Assembly (NCBI GenBank): GCA_026461395.1
Contig: JAPJNA010000066.1
Coordinates: forward strand, 1 to 43,821
From: Chthoniobacterales bacterium
Lineage (GTDB): Bacteria; Verrucomicrobiota; Verrucomicrobiia; Chthoniobacterales; UBA6821
DNA length: 43,821 nt
Direction of reading: 5' to 3'
The notes beneath the pieces were generated by a model, which saw nothing but the letters and a program-made list of their open reading frames with translations, made no database searches and had not been told where the DNA came from. Position numbers and translations under genes: made by a program. This document shows positions 1-8,572 of the stretch, piece after piece. Within the stretch, counting starts at the first letter, position 1. Every line of letters begins with the position of its first letter.

Positions 1-115
1 CTCTTCGCTGTATCTGCTTTTTTTCATGTTGTTCTGCTCTCCTTATTGCCCAGCAGAACTTCATTTTTCAACTGTCCCGTTTATGGGGGTCAGGTCAACA
101 ATGCAATTGCCAAAG

Positions 116-145
116 GTTCCCAATTCGGGAACAATCCGCTTGACG
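116..145 (+). promoter_or_regulatory. Candidate higBA promoter and operator
   Basis: An inverted repeat GTTCCC-AATTC-GGGAAC lies at 116-132. It is followed by a good -35 box TTGACG (140-145) and a weak -10 TAACAT (162-167, 16 bp spacer). The toxin ATG at 172 would then sit almost at the transcription start, so the mRNA may be nearly leaderless. HigA-type antitoxins usually bind such palindromes to repress their own operon; that this one does is inference. Confidence 0.45.
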
Positions 146-171
146 CGAACCGATCCTGATTTAACATTTTT

Positions 172-465
172 ATGAGAATCATCTCCCGAAAAACGCTCCG
201 CGATTTTTATGAAAAGCACGCCGATGCCAAAGCTCCCTTGGAAGTGTGGTTCCATGAAGCTGTCGCCGCAGAGTGGAAATCTCCCGCCGACATCAAGCGG
301 CGCTATCCTTCCGCTGACGTGCTGCCCGGCAATAGGGTGGACTTCAACATCAAGGGTAATACCTACCGGCTCATTGTGAAGATCCACTACAATACATCGA
401 TCCTGTTCATCCGCTTTGTCGGCACCCATGCCGACTACGACAGGATCGACGCGGAGAAAATCTGA
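172..465 (+). CDS. higB: HigB-type mRNA interferase toxin
   Basis: This is a 97-residue protein of the HigB toxin family (RelE-like fold), whose members cleave mRNA, usually on the ribosome. The family signature fills the second half: NRVDFNIKGNTYRLIVKIHY, then FIRFVGTHADYDRID near the C-terminus. Length is normal for the family and the ATG is the only sensible start. The toxin gene precedes its antitoxin by 8 bp, the higBA order rather than the relBE order. A palindrome and promoter-like boxes lie just upstream. The pair probably stabilises the mobile DNA it sits on or acts in stress or phage response; that role is inferred from position. Confidence 0.9.
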   Translation: MRIISRKTLRDFYEKHADAKAPLEVWFHEAVAAEWKSPADIKRRYPSADVLPGNRVDFNIKGNTYRLIVKIHYNTSILFIRFVGTHADYDRIDAEKI

Positions 466-473
466 TACATCCC

Positions 474-836
474 ATGAAACTCAAGATCATCAAGTCGGCA
501 AAGGAATACTCGAAGGCACTGTCCCGAGTGGAGGAGCTGATGGATGCCACTCCCGGCTCCCCAAAAGAGGAAGAGCTGGAGCTCTGGGCTCTCCTTGTGG
601 AGTGCTATGAGGAGGAAAACTTCCCGATGGATCTCCCCGATCCCGTGGAGGCGATCAAGTTCCGTATGGAGCAGGAAGGACTCCGTCAGAAGGACCTGGA
701 GAAGTACTTCCCCGGAAAGAGCCGGGTCTCCGAGATCCTCAATCACAAGCGCTCCCTGAGTATCGGTATGATACGTGCCTTGCACCATGGGCTAGGGATC
801 CCCGCCGAGGTGCTGATCCGCGAGGTTGCGGCATAA
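474..836 (+). CDS. higA: HigA-type antitoxin, XRE-like DNA-binding protein
   Basis: This 120-residue protein has an acidic N-terminal half (about 1-55) likely to wrap the toxin, then a helix-turn-helix domain (about 60-115) with the pattern QEGLRQKDLEKYFPGKSRVS, typical of HigA partners of HigB. It should neutralise HigB by direct binding and repress the operon. The start is 8 bp after the higB stop, so the two are co-transcribed. The DNA-binding half is C-terminal, as usual for this antitoxin subgroup. The pairing and family are secure; the operator it recognises is inferred to be the palindrome at 116-132. Confidence 0.88.
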   Translation: MKLKIIKSAKEYSKALSRVEELMDATPGSPKEEELELWALLVECYEEENFPMDLPDPVEAIKFRMEQEGLRQKDLEKYFPGKSRVSEILNHKRSLSIGMIRALHHGLGIPAEVLIREVAA

Positions 837-853
837 AACATTCCATCACCATC

Positions 854-1108
854 ATGCAGACATTCACTACAAAGGCATTTTCAGATCTCCCGGACGCTGA
901 TGAAATGCGTTCTAACGGCCCAGGGGTAGAGGTGATGATTTTGCAGAACGAGTCCAAGACCATTGAGCTGGAAGCCTTGAATGATGAAGTGGAGTCAGCC
1001 CTTGAGGAACTTGAGCTCACTATCGATAGCGACACGATCCCGGACGAGGTAATGACCTCCCTGATCGAGCACCTAAACTCCGCACGGGTGCTGGATGTGC
1101 CTGTTTAA
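854..1108 (+). CDS. Small acidic protein of unknown function
   Basis: An 84-residue acidic protein, rich in Glu and Asp with few basic residues and no Cys. I recognise no domain. It starts 17 bp after the higA stop on the same strand, so it is probably the third gene of the higBA transcript, and it ends only 6 bp from the end of the convergent helicase gene. No clear Shine-Dalgarno site precedes the ATG, which is common in this window. An accessory inhibitor of the toxin or an unrelated passenger are both possible; the sequence does not decide. Confidence 0.6.
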   Translation: MQTFTTKAFSDLPDADEMRSNGPGVEVMILQNESKTIELEALNDEVESALEELELTIDSDTIPDEVMTSLIEHLNSARVLDVPV

Positions 1109-1114
1109 AAATCG

Positions 1115-2815
1115 CTAACAGCTCACAACCGCGAGCATCTGCCGGGCGCGGCTTGCGGCGATCCAGTAGGAGAGGCGCTGGTCGGACTCCAAATCCTCCC
1201 AGCGAGGTGTGCCGATCAGGACGACGGCACGGGCGTCGAGGCCCTTGGACTTGTTGAATGAGGTGGCCCGGAGGAAGCCTTTCTTGCCGGCATCGGGCGA
1301 AACTGCCGAGACGATCCGGCAGTTGGCGAAAAACCCGTCATTCTCGAAGAGTCGGTGTTTCTCGGAGAAGGGATCCTTTGGAAACAGCAGCAGCGTTTCC
1401 TCCGGCGAGACGAGTTTCTGATCAAACCAGTCCTTGAGCAGGGCAGCTGCCTCAGATTTCGCCATCTCGGGGTTTGGAGCCTGCCGGAGGATCACTTCGG
1501 GGCCGGCGAGGAGGTGACTGCTCCGGAGTCCCTCGATCAAGCGCTCGGTTTCCAAGTTCTCAAGGCTCTGTAAATATTTGAAGACGGGACGAGTGTAGCG
1601 GCGGGTCTCCAAAAGCTGGAGGTGGGCTTTTCCGGAGAGTTCTTCCGAAACCTTGGCGATGTTGAACTCGCCGCTCAGGAAAGCCGGCCTCTGGGCTGGA
1701 TCGTAGTAGAGGCCCATCTGGGAATTCACTTTTCCGGTCAGGAGGGCGAAGTAGATCTCCCACCAGTCGTTGCGGTGATCCTGGGCCTCGTCCACGACCA
1801 AGGCATCGAAGGGAGCCTGGAATCCCTCTGCTGTGACTGCAGCAAGAAGAGCCGAGGGAAGAAGCTCGTCGTAGTAGTGCTGGAGTTCCTCTTGGGGAGC
1901 GGCGGAAGGTGGCTTTGCAGGAAGCTCTTCCTTGGCGAAGCGGCCGATGAGTTCCTCGCTGAGCTCTTCCCAGGTGCGGACGGTGATCTTCCCCGGCGTA
2001 GATTCGTTCCCCGTGATACGCAGGCGGTGAAATGATTGGGTTAGGGAGGCTCCCAAGGCCTTGTTGTAGCAGAGAAAGAGAACATCCATGCCCTGTGATG
2101 CAAGCATCCCGGCATGACGCTCAGCCATCCAGGTCTTGCCCGAGCCGGGGCCCCCACGGACAAGGAGTTGGCTGTTCTCTGAAAGCGCCTCGAGGAGCGA
2201 AAAGTCCGCCGAAGCCTTGTCATGGAGGAGTCTGTCGGTTTCGCTGATGAATTTGGCTTCCGCCTCCGCTGAGCCGTCGCCATAGACTGCGTTGAAGAGA
2301 TTGCGAACTGACTCGGGATCTTTTGCCGGGTAGCCCCCGGAGGTGATTTCCTGCCAGTACTGCGGAAGCTTGCGGAGGTGCTCTGGGCCTCCGATCAGGG
2401 TGAAGGGCTGTCCGGGGGATTTAGGGTAATAGCGATTGTCCTTGGCTGAGAAAATCGCCGCGACAGTCCAAGGCATCTCAAAGTCACCGTTACCCTGATC
2501 GAGCCGATCCTGCATGGCTTTCAGGACACCTGCTTTCTGGGCCTGCACTTGATCCTCGGCCCGCTTCTGGGGATCACCGTCATTCTGCCCCGTGGGAGCG
2601 AAGACCCGGGCCCGTGTCTTGACCTCCAGTACGAGCAAGCGTCCGTCGGGACCCAGGATCAGGAAGTCGCCTTCTCTGGGAATATTGTCGTCCAGGTAGT
2701 CGTAGCACCAGCAGACCGACCAGGAATCATCCAAGTACTGGAGGGCACGGTAGGCAGCGAGTTCCCCCTCGTTGACCATACCATCAGGGGAGCGTGAGAT
2801 GAACCAGCGGGCCAT
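1115..2815 (-). CDS. NERD-domain nuclease fused to UvrD-like SF1 helicase
   Basis: This 566-residue protein has an N-terminal NERD (nuclease-related) domain at about residues 10-110, with GELAAYRALQYL and the core DFLILGPDGRLLVLEVKT (Asp and E-x-K of the PD-(D/E)xK fold). A superfamily 1 helicase follows: Walker A GGPGSGKT with Lys227, Walker B DEAQD at 342-346, and a C-terminal SFNKSKGLDARAVVLIG motif near 520-535. NERD-helicase fusions are found on plasmids and in defence regions and are thought to process DNA ends. Here the gene faces the higBA transcript tail to tail. Partnership with the other nuclease-helicase at 4108-7533 is plausible but unproven. Confidence 0.85.
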   Translation of the reverse strand: MARWFISRSPDGMVNEGELAAYRALQYLDDSWSVCWCYDYLDDNIPREGDFLILGPDGRLLVLEVKTRARVFAPTGQNDGDPQKRAEDQVQAQKAGVLKAMQDRLDQGNGDFEMPWTVAAIFSAKDNRYYPKSPGQPFTLIGGPEHLRKLPQYWQEITSGGYPAKDPESVRNLFNAVYGDGSAEAEAKFISETDRLLHDKASADFSLLEALSENSQLLVRGGPGSGKTWMAERHAGMLASQGMDVLFLCYNKALGASLTQSFHRLRITGNESTPGKITVRTWEELSEELIGRFAKEELPAKPPSAAPQEELQHYYDELLPSALLAAVTAEGFQAPFDALVVDEAQDHRNDWWEIYFALLTGKVNSQMGLYYDPAQRPAFLSGEFNIAKVSEELSGKAHLQLLETRRYTRPVFKYLQSLENLETERLIEGLRSSHLLAGPEVILRQAPNPEMAKSEAAALLKDWFDQKLVSPEETLLLFPKDPFSEKHRLFENDGFFANCRIVSAVSPDAGKKGFLRATSFNKSKGLDARAVVLIGTPRWEDLESDQRLSYWIAASRARQMLAVVSC

Positions 2816-3160
2816 GGGGGGGATGATATGGCGGTTCAGGCTATAGACTGAAGACTTTTAGGAGGATGCCTGAGACTAACATCGAGTGCTGTGAGTCGAG
2901 GTGGGTGTCCTATAGGCTTATCCGTTATCGGATAAGGGGGCTTGTCCGGGTTCCGGACAAGCTATGGGGAGTTTTATCTTAAGCGGGCTTTAGAAAACGA
3001 AGGTTTGTGTAAACCAAAAGACGATTTGCTTAACACAAGGCATCTTTGTGTTCAGCCGGACTGAGATAAGTCAGCCTAAATCGAGGCTGTTATTGATCCC
3101 TTCACAAGAAAAAAGAAAGGGACGACACTTGGTGTCGCTGCTCCCAAAGAGACTCTCCCT
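2816..3160. other. Intergenic leader with three hairpins
   Basis: This 345 bp stretch carries no convincing gene. It holds two near-adjacent perfect hairpins: CTTATCCG-TTAT-CGGATAAG (2917-2936) and GCTTGTCCGG-GTT-CCGGACAAGC (2940-2962). A third, CGACAC-TTG-GTGTCG (3123-3137), lies 23 bp before the ATG at 3161. The region separates divergent genes, so it must contain both promoters, but I cannot place -35/-10 boxes with confidence. The hairpins could be operators, attenuators or terminators; none is followed by a T-run. Confidence 0.5.
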
Positions 3161-4042
3161 ATGAACGAGATCCGGTTTCTTGAACTCGCCGCAGTAGCCG
3201 ACTTTCCTTTGATGACGGCACCTCCAGCTCCTCTTGAAGTCTCCTGCGAAATAGACTGGCCTGAGTCCTGGGGGAGCCATCCTCCCATCCGTCTCCAGCC
3301 ATCCGGGCCGTATGCTGGAAGTTCGGTCGAGACGGATCGGATCATCCACCGCTGGCGTCCTCGGATCTTTAACTTGGTAGAGCAGGCGAACTCAATGGCC
3401 AGGGATCTCTGTGAAATCTCTTGGAATGGAAACAATGAAACTTATCCCTGCTGTCATTTCCTGAAGTTGATCGAGCCTCTAGGTAGGGACATGCGTCCTT
3501 TCTGTGATGCCGCCTGCGAGCTTCTTCTCCAAGTCCGTTCAAGGGACGAGATCATAGAGGAGGCTTTCTGGCCTGATCACCGAAAACTTGATGCTCGCGA
3601 CGTGATGGAATGGATGGAGCGCTGGGGAGCATGGCTGACAGATGCGCACGGCCAATTTCAGTTTTGGAGCATCTTCTTGCCCTGCGAGGCAATGGAAGCC
3701 CTCTATCGGTATGTCTATGCCTTGGTGCATGAGTTCTATCTGGAGGTTCTGGAACTCCACTTGGAATGGGAGGAAGCAGTATCGCTCAAGAGAGCCATCG
3801 GTGAAGCCCTGCCGGATATTTACGATGGTCCACCCGAGGCAATCATCTATTACCATCCCCGACTCTTCCTGGATGAGAGGGAATTCACCCTGACGACCGA
3901 GAATGCGGAGGAGCTTCGCGACTGGGCTTACGATGCATTCGTCAACTGGAAGCGCCGTATTACTGATGAGCAGAAACAATCCCTCTTCATGCTCGGCTAT
4001 GAGGCTGATCAGCTCTGCGCAGTGAGGCGATGGGATGACTGA
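3161..4042 (+). CDS. Protein of unknown function next to nuclease-helicases
   Basis: A 293-residue soluble, acidic protein with no signal peptide or membrane segment. It is rich in Trp, Glu and Leu, with amphipathic stretches around residues 150-230 (several W-E-R-W and L-E-W patterns) suggesting an all-alpha body. I recognise no family or catalytic motif. It stands alone on the plus strand between two minus-strand nuclease-helicase genes, with a structured leader before it and a hairpin terminator after it. That placement suggests, but does not show, a partner or sensor role in a defence-type cluster. Confidence 0.7.
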   Translation: MNEIRFLELAAVADFPLMTAPPAPLEVSCEIDWPESWGSHPPIRLQPSGPYAGSSVETDRIIHRWRPRIFNLVEQANSMARDLCEISWNGNNETYPCCHFLKLIEPLGRDMRPFCDAACELLLQVRSRDEIIEEAFWPDHRKLDARDVMEWMERWGAWLTDAHGQFQFWSIFLPCEAMEALYRYVYALVHEFYLEVLELHLEWEEAVSLKRAIGEALPDIYDGPPEAIIYYHPRLFLDEREFTLTTENAEELRDWAYDAFVNWKRRITDEQKQSLFMLGYEADQLCAVRRWDD

Positions 4043-4058
4043 CCCCGGGCTGGAAAGT

Positions 4059-4085
4059 TATCTTACGGATGATTTCCGTAAGATA
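4059..4085. terminator. Bidirectional hairpin terminator
   Basis: A perfect 11 bp stem TATCTTACGGA / TCCGTAAGATA (4059-4069 and 4075-4085) with a 5-base loop lies between two convergent genes, 16 bp after one stop and 22 bp from the other. There is no long T-run, so it may act as a modest terminator or protect mRNA 3' ends on both strands. Confidence 0.65.
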
Positions 4086-4107
4086 GATTGCCCTCCCTGT
4101 TGAAGGG

Positions 4108-7100
4108 CTACTTCCTGGATGCCTTGCAAAAGAGACTCAGCAGGGACATTTCCTTCAGGGAGTTGGCTGAGGTTTGGGGGATCCGAGGATCTGCCACCAC
4201 GATGGCCAGGCATTTGGCACGTGAGATGGCAACATTGATACGGTTCCGATCCAGAATGAAACCGAGGCCTCGGGATCCGTATTCCCCGTAACTCGAGCCT
4301 AGGGAGTAGATGCAGACGGGAGCCTCCTGTCCTTGGAAGCGGTCAACGCTGCCGATACGTGTTCCGTCCGGGAGAGAACGCTTCAAGGCGCTGACTTGGG
4401 CGTTGTAGGGGCTCATGACAAGGATGTCATCCAGCCGCAGAGGGCGGGTGGTTCCATTTTTGTCTGTGTAGTTCCTTCCAAGGAGTTCCGTAACGATTTG
4501 GGAGACTCGGATCACCTCCTCTTCGCTGCGCTGGGTATTGCCCTCGTGTTCCACAGGGGAAAAGAGGATGCCGTGCTCCTTGGTCACTAGGGATGCGCTC
4601 GGGGGAACGCTGATCCTCTGCCGGTCACAATCGGGGTGAGCCGTTAGGCGTCCCTCGTAGATGCTTTCGGAGATAAAGGTGCAGACCGAGGAATGCATCC
4701 GGTAAGTTTCTCCAAGAAAGATACCGGCATGAGCGGGAACAACTGGGTGAAAAACGGGCGCTTTCGGTAGGCTGCGCACAGAATCAACGAGAACATATTG
4801 AAGGACGGAAAGGCCCGCATCACCGGGATGGGTTCCCTGGATGGGTTGTTCCAACTGCATCTGGTCACCCATCAGTACCAGATTCTGGGTGCAGCGAGTT
4901 ATAGCAACTGCATTGGCAAGGCTCACCTGGCCTGCCTCATCGATGAAGAGATAGTCGAGCTTACCTTCCCATTCCAAGCGGGCAAACAACCAGGATGTAC
5001 CTGCAATCACCCCTCCATGATACTCACTGATAGCTCTCTGGTTAGTTGCCTTGGAAATTTCTGGAATCTCCTCCTCATCACCTGATGTACGGACTCCCTG
5101 AACGCCGCCAGGGCACTCTTTGACGACCCCCTTGAGAAGGTTCAAGACGGCCTTATGGCTATTGGAGGTGATGCCCACGCGTTTGCCTTGGGAGAGAAGT
5201 TGAGCAATCACCTTGGAAGCAGTGAAGGTCTTCCCCGTACCCGGAGGTCCCTGGATAATAAGGCATCCTCCGTTCATGTCCTGAGAAACCCGCAGGGCAG
5301 CTTGCAAGGGGGTCTCTGCTGGGAGAAGCATCTGGCGATTGGGCGCAGTGCGAAGGAGTAGGGATTTGAGCGAATCGGGAATCTCTCCGGAGTTCAGGTA
5401 AGTACGCGCGATATCTTTAATGGCATCCTGGATCGGTTTGGCGGGGACGATTTCACTTAAGATGATGCTCCCTCGGGAAGGGAATGCGCCCCCAAAATGG
5501 TCGCTGATCTTTTTTGCACTAATCTTCAGCTCAAGAGTTCCGGTGCGAAGATCAAGTGACAAGAGGGTGAACTTGGCATGGAGGTGACCTTGGAACATAA
5601 CGAATGCGGCCTCCCTGATCTTGCATTCCTGTGTGGCATCAAAGGTGTATTTCTGAACCAGGGACTGCTTCTCAACACGAGGTGCTCCTTCAATGACAAT
5701 TCCAGCAATGCACTCAGGAGCATCCCTGAGCACATCCTCGGTCTGCTCATTCAGGTCAAAAAGACGCCACCAGATAGGGAGTTCCTCCCGGCGGTGAAAT
5801 CCCATGAGATCAGCAAGAATCCATGCGATGGGATCGTTCGCCTTAGCCCTAAGGGCCGCCACGATCTCCTGATGTTCTTTGATCAACTCGGCAGCTTTGG
5901 CCTTTCTTTCAGTCTCCTTGTCCATCTTGTTGTCGTCATCCTCATCACTCTCCTCGATAGCGGAGTCGGCGGGTGATGAAGCGATGTCATTCTGATGGGC
6001 AAGGTTTCGAAGCCATTCGGCAAGTTCCCACGTGGATTTACAGTCATCCTCATTGTAATCGCGGATTTCCTTGAGAATCGGGCTGGATGACCAATCCTTA
6101 GCCTCTCCGCTATCCATCCATCGCGCGTAGTAGACCACCGAGCCAATCGATGTGGCCACATTGGTTGAGCGTTCTTGGCCGGCTCGATACAGCTTTTCAA
6201 CTGTCTTGACGGAGTAGTTTTTATCCCCGATGCGTAGAGCCTTTTTGACGATTTGGTAAAGGTCCACAAAGACCCCGTTACGCAGGAGCTCACTTACTTC
6301 ATGCTGACACGTGTCATACCGGGACATAAGCCGCCGGACTGCACCAACCTCATAGGGGGCATAGTGATAGATATGCATCCCGGGGTTTTTCTTCCACCGT
6401 GCATAAGCCCAGAGAATGAATCCACGGAAAGCCTCTTTTTCCTCCTCTTGGTCGTGGGCCCACCAGTCCTTGAAATGAAAGGCGCCGTTTTCCAGATACC
6501 CAGCTCCCCACAAATATTCGAGTCCTCCGATCGCGAGGGGATAACCTTCCATGTCGAAGAAGACATCAGCGGGATCTTCCGCTGGTAGCATTACAAGCCC
6601 GTGTGGCTTGTCCGGAGCGGGAGATATAATCTCAAATACAGCCAAAGCATCTGGGTTGTTCTTGCGAGCTTCCAGCGTGGCTTTCTGAAGGCGCGCCTGG
6701 GCAACCAATTTCTCAAGCATTGCTGGCAGCAGTTTCTCAACACGCGCACCAGATGCATTCGCAAGTTTTTTAACCGTATCGATGCCGGCGCTCTGAAGCT
6801 TCTTGATCTGATTCGCGGAGATGCCTGCGACTTTGACAAGGTGATCCTTGATGTTGAAATACTCCTCAGCGTGAGAGTTCCAGATGCCATGATCAGCCCT
6901 GGGTTGCGGTTCTGGACGATTGGCAATGTCGCCGTCGTATTCCTCCTGGAGTTTCAGGAAGCCCTCCTTGATGGAGAGGTAGTAATCGAAGTAATCGGAG
7001 ATCCGTAACTGAGGGCGCTCAAGCGTACCCAGAATAATGCCGAAGAACTCTGGCATCGAGGTGCCGGGGGTGTGGGCAAGCATCTCTGCGTAACAGCAAA

Positions 7101-7533
7101 GCTGGACTGCGAAGTAGGGTTTGATGGAGCGGGCTACCTTGGTATCCCACAGGAGGTAGGTGCCGGTGGCGTGATCCAGTTCAAGGAAATCGGTGAATCC
7201 GGTGAAGGATCCGTGACGTAGCGTTCCTTGGTAGATGACGGGGGCCCTCTGAGCTATGGCCTCGAGTGTATGTTCGTGGGCTGCATCAGGATCCCTGTCG
7301 TGGATTTCAACCAAGGCTGGTTCCTTGGCTTTCCAATCCTTCAGGATGACGCCTTCATGGATGATGCCGGAATCGGCAATGAGTTGCATATCCTCGGACT
7401 TAGGATCGGGAGTGAGTAGACCCGGGTTTTCGAGGTGGTGTCTGGCCATCCACGAGGCGAACGGGGATTCAAGATAACCAACGAGGTCACTGGGAGAAAA
7501 AATCAGGTCTCCACTAAGGGGATGTTTGCGCAT
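4108..7533 (-). CDS. TM0106-type RecB-like nuclease / RNase H-like / UPF1-like helicase
   Basis: A 1141-residue three-part enzyme. Residues about 1-290 are a RecB/Cas4-like nuclease with LLWDTKVARSIKPYFAVQLC. Residues about 320-510 are an RNase H-like exonuclease domain (YprB type) with FFDMEGYP (Asp327, Glu329) and YNEDDC (Asp496, Asp497). Residues about 735-1141 are an SF1B helicase with Walker A GPPGTGKT (Lys768), Walker B DEAGQ (Asp865-Glu866), DRFQGQE, and the closing RINVAISRAK motif. All three active sites look intact. Such proteins probably unwind and degrade nucleic acid and occur in mobile and defence regions. No good Shine-Dalgarno precedes the ATG. An antiphage role is inference. 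Confidence 0.87.
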   Translation of the reverse strand: MRKHPLSGDLIFSPSDLVGYLESPFASWMARHHLENPGLLTPDPKSEDMQLIADSGIIHEGVILKDWKAKEPALVEIHDRDPDAAHEHTLEAIAQRAPVIYQGTLRHGSFTGFTDFLELDHATGTYLLWDTKVARSIKPYFAVQLCCYAEMLAHTPGTSMPEFFGIILGTLERPQLRISDYFDYYLSIKEGFLKLQEEYDGDIANRPEPQPRADHGIWNSHAEEYFNIKDHLVKVAGISANQIKKLQSAGIDTVKKLANASGARVEKLLPAMLEKLVAQARLQKATLEARKNNPDALAVFEIISPAPDKPHGLVMLPAEDPADVFFDMEGYPLAIGGLEYLWGAGYLENGAFHFKDWWAHDQEEEKEAFRGFILWAYARWKKNPGMHIYHYAPYEVGAVRRLMSRYDTCQHEVSELLRNGVFVDLYQIVKKALRIGDKNYSVKTVEKLYRAGQERSTNVATSIGSVVYYARWMDSGEAKDWSSSPILKEIRDYNEDDCKSTWELAEWLRNLAHQNDIASSPADSAIEESDEDDDNKMDKETERKAKAAELIKEHQEIVAALRAKANDPIAWILADLMGFHRREELPIWWRLFDLNEQTEDVLRDAPECIAGIVIEGAPRVEKQSLVQKYTFDATQECKIREAAFVMFQGHLHAKFTLLSLDLRTGTLELKISAKKISDHFGGAFPSRGSIILSEIVPAKPIQDAIKDIARTYLNSGEIPDSLKSLLLRTAPNRQMLLPAETPLQAALRVSQDMNGGCLIIQGPPGTGKTFTASKVIAQLLSQGKRVGITSNSHKAVLNLLKGVVKECPGGVQGVRTSGDEEEIPEISKATNQRAISEYHGGVIAGTSWLFARLEWEGKLDYLFIDEAGQVSLANAVAITRCTQNLVLMGDQMQLEQPIQGTHPGDAGLSVLQYVLVDSVRSLPKAPVFHPVVPAHAGIFLGETYRMHSSVCTFISESIYEGRLTAHPDCDRQRISVPPSASLVTKEHGILFSPVEHEGNTQRSEEEVIRVSQIVTELLGRNYTDKNGTTRPLRLDDILVMSPYNAQVSALKRSLPDGTRIGSVDRFQGQEAPVCIYSLGSSYGEYGSRGLGFILDRNRINVAISRAKCLAIVVADPRIPQTSANSLKEMSLLSLFCKASRK

Positions 7534-7592
7534 GGGAGGAAGCTATTCTACTGAACTGACAGGAGGTGTCTCCGCTAATTCAAAAAAGCCCT

Positions 7593-7766
7593 TTATCTGA
7601 CGCGGTCGAGTCCAACTGATTTCTGCCAACGGAGTCCTTCGGTGAGGATTTTTCGCTCCCGACAGATGGTCTCTTGCAAACTCTTGAGGAGCTTCCGGTA
7701 TTCCCCGAGTAAGCGCAGGGCGTCCTCGCCCATTTCCTTGCCCTCAAAGAGTTCCGGGGGACGCAC
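7593..7766 (-). CDS. Small basic 57-residue protein, GTG start
   Basis: An open frame of 57 codons begins with GTG directly after the TAG stop of the gene before it (TAGGTG) and reads VRPPELFEGKEMGEDALRLL onward, ending LDRVR. The middle is a charged helix with many Leu, Lys and Arg. It continues a chain of genes joined with zero spacing (8169-8528, 7767-8168, this one), which argues for translational coupling and a real product. No family recognised. It could instead be the remnant of a longer gene, since the next 59 bp to the helicase gene are empty. Confidence 0.5.
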   Translation of the reverse strand: MRPPELFEGKEMGEDALRLLGEYRKLLKSLQETICRERKILTEGLRWQKSVGLDRVR

Positions 7767-8168
7767 CTAAAAATCTAATCCAGTCTGAAGATCTAGAGCC
7801 ATGAGGGGTACTCCCAGATCAGCATTCGAGAGAAGCAGCCTGTGATCAGGATCGGCCTCAACAGAGCAACCCTCGATCAGTGACAACTCCCCTTCTCCAA
7901 GGTCCAGGTGAAGAATCGTAATGATCTTCCTCTCCACATCCCAGAGGGCTCCGAGCCTCTCCTCGGAGACACCTAGATTCCTCAGATCCCTGACCTTCCT
8001 GATGAAGGTCGTGTAGCATTCAGGATACTGCTCAAGCACAGGAAGTCCGAAGCGCTTCCGCATGCGGCTGATCCAGAGAGCCGGCCGACCGAGCTTTATT
8101 GAGAGTTCTGAATTATCCACAGTGATGGAGGGGATGAAGGAGATGTTTATGGGGAAGGAGGGGTGCAT
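7767..8168 (-). CDS. Protein of unknown function, middle of a zero-gap gene chain
   Basis: A 133-residue soluble protein (MHPSFPINISFIPSITVDNS at its start) without signal peptide or membrane segment. Its second half looks like a small beta-rich domain (KIITILHLDLGEGELSLIEG). Its ATG touches the TAA of the upstream gene (TAAATG) and its own TAG touches the GTG of the downstream small gene, so the three are almost certainly co-translated. I recognise no family. Confidence 0.65.
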   Translation of the reverse strand: MHPSFPINISFIPSITVDNSELSIKLGRPALWISRMRKRFGLPVLEQYPECYTTFIRKVRDLRNLGVSEERLGALWDVERKIITILHLDLGEGELSLIEGCSVEADPDHRLLLSNADLGVPLMALDLQTGLDF

Positions 8169-8528
8169 TTACCCCTTTTTCCCAAACTCTTTCTTGTACT
8201 CGTGAATCTGCTTTCGGTTTTCCCAAATCAGTTCTGCTACCAGATCGCGGAGTTCTTCCTTGAGGGCTTCATCATTGTCCGTTTTGGCCGTCTGCCAGAC
8301 CCCGCTGATGCCTGGTGTTTCCCCACCCCATTCCTCTCCCTCGATGACGAGGTGATCCGATCGCTCAGCCAGATCCTGAAACCGCTCAAACTCACACAGG
8401 TAGTACTGGTCCCAGATTTTATCCAGGCCGGCCCAATCCAGTAGTTCCTGGGAAACATCGTCGTCAGCCGAGGCGATCTCTTCCCATCCATCGTCTTCCT
8501 CTCCCGAGATGTCTTTGGGGTCACTCAT
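8169..8528 (-). CDS. Small very acidic protein of unknown function
   Basis: A 119-residue acidic protein beginning MSDPKDISGEEDDGWEEIAS. I place the start at 8528 rather than at the upstream ATG (8576) because a clear ribosome site (AAAAGGAGAG) stands about 8 bp before it. Residues 1-45 are dominated by Asp and Glu; the rest is helical. It begins 44 bp after the transpeptidase-like gene ends and heads a chain of three abutting genes. No family recognised; it resembles a cytoplasmic partner or immunity-type protein, but that is only a guess from charge. Confidence 0.65.
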   Translation of the reverse strand: MSDPKDISGEEDDGWEEIASADDDVSQELLDWAGLDKIWDQYYLCEFERFQDLAERSDHLVIEGEEWGGETPGISGVWQTAKTDNDEALKEELRDLVAELIWENRKQIHEYKKEFGKKG

Positions 8529-8572
8529 GAGCTTGTCTCTCCTTTTTTGGGTAGGGACAGATGTCCGCAGAA

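Noticed and set aside
116-132. higBA palindrome considered as a member of the conjugation operator family
   Set aside because: The arm is GTTCCC with a 5-base centre, different in sequence and spacing from TGCTCCC-N4-GGGAGCA; similarity is probably chance.
3139-3155. TGCTCCCAA before the gene at 3161 considered as another conjugation operator
   Set aside because: Only the left arm matches; the right side reads AGAGACTC and cannot pair.
4088-4291. Plus-strand open frame starting just after the terminator hairpin
   Set aside because: It is antisense to the well-supported C-terminus of the nuclease-helicase gene.
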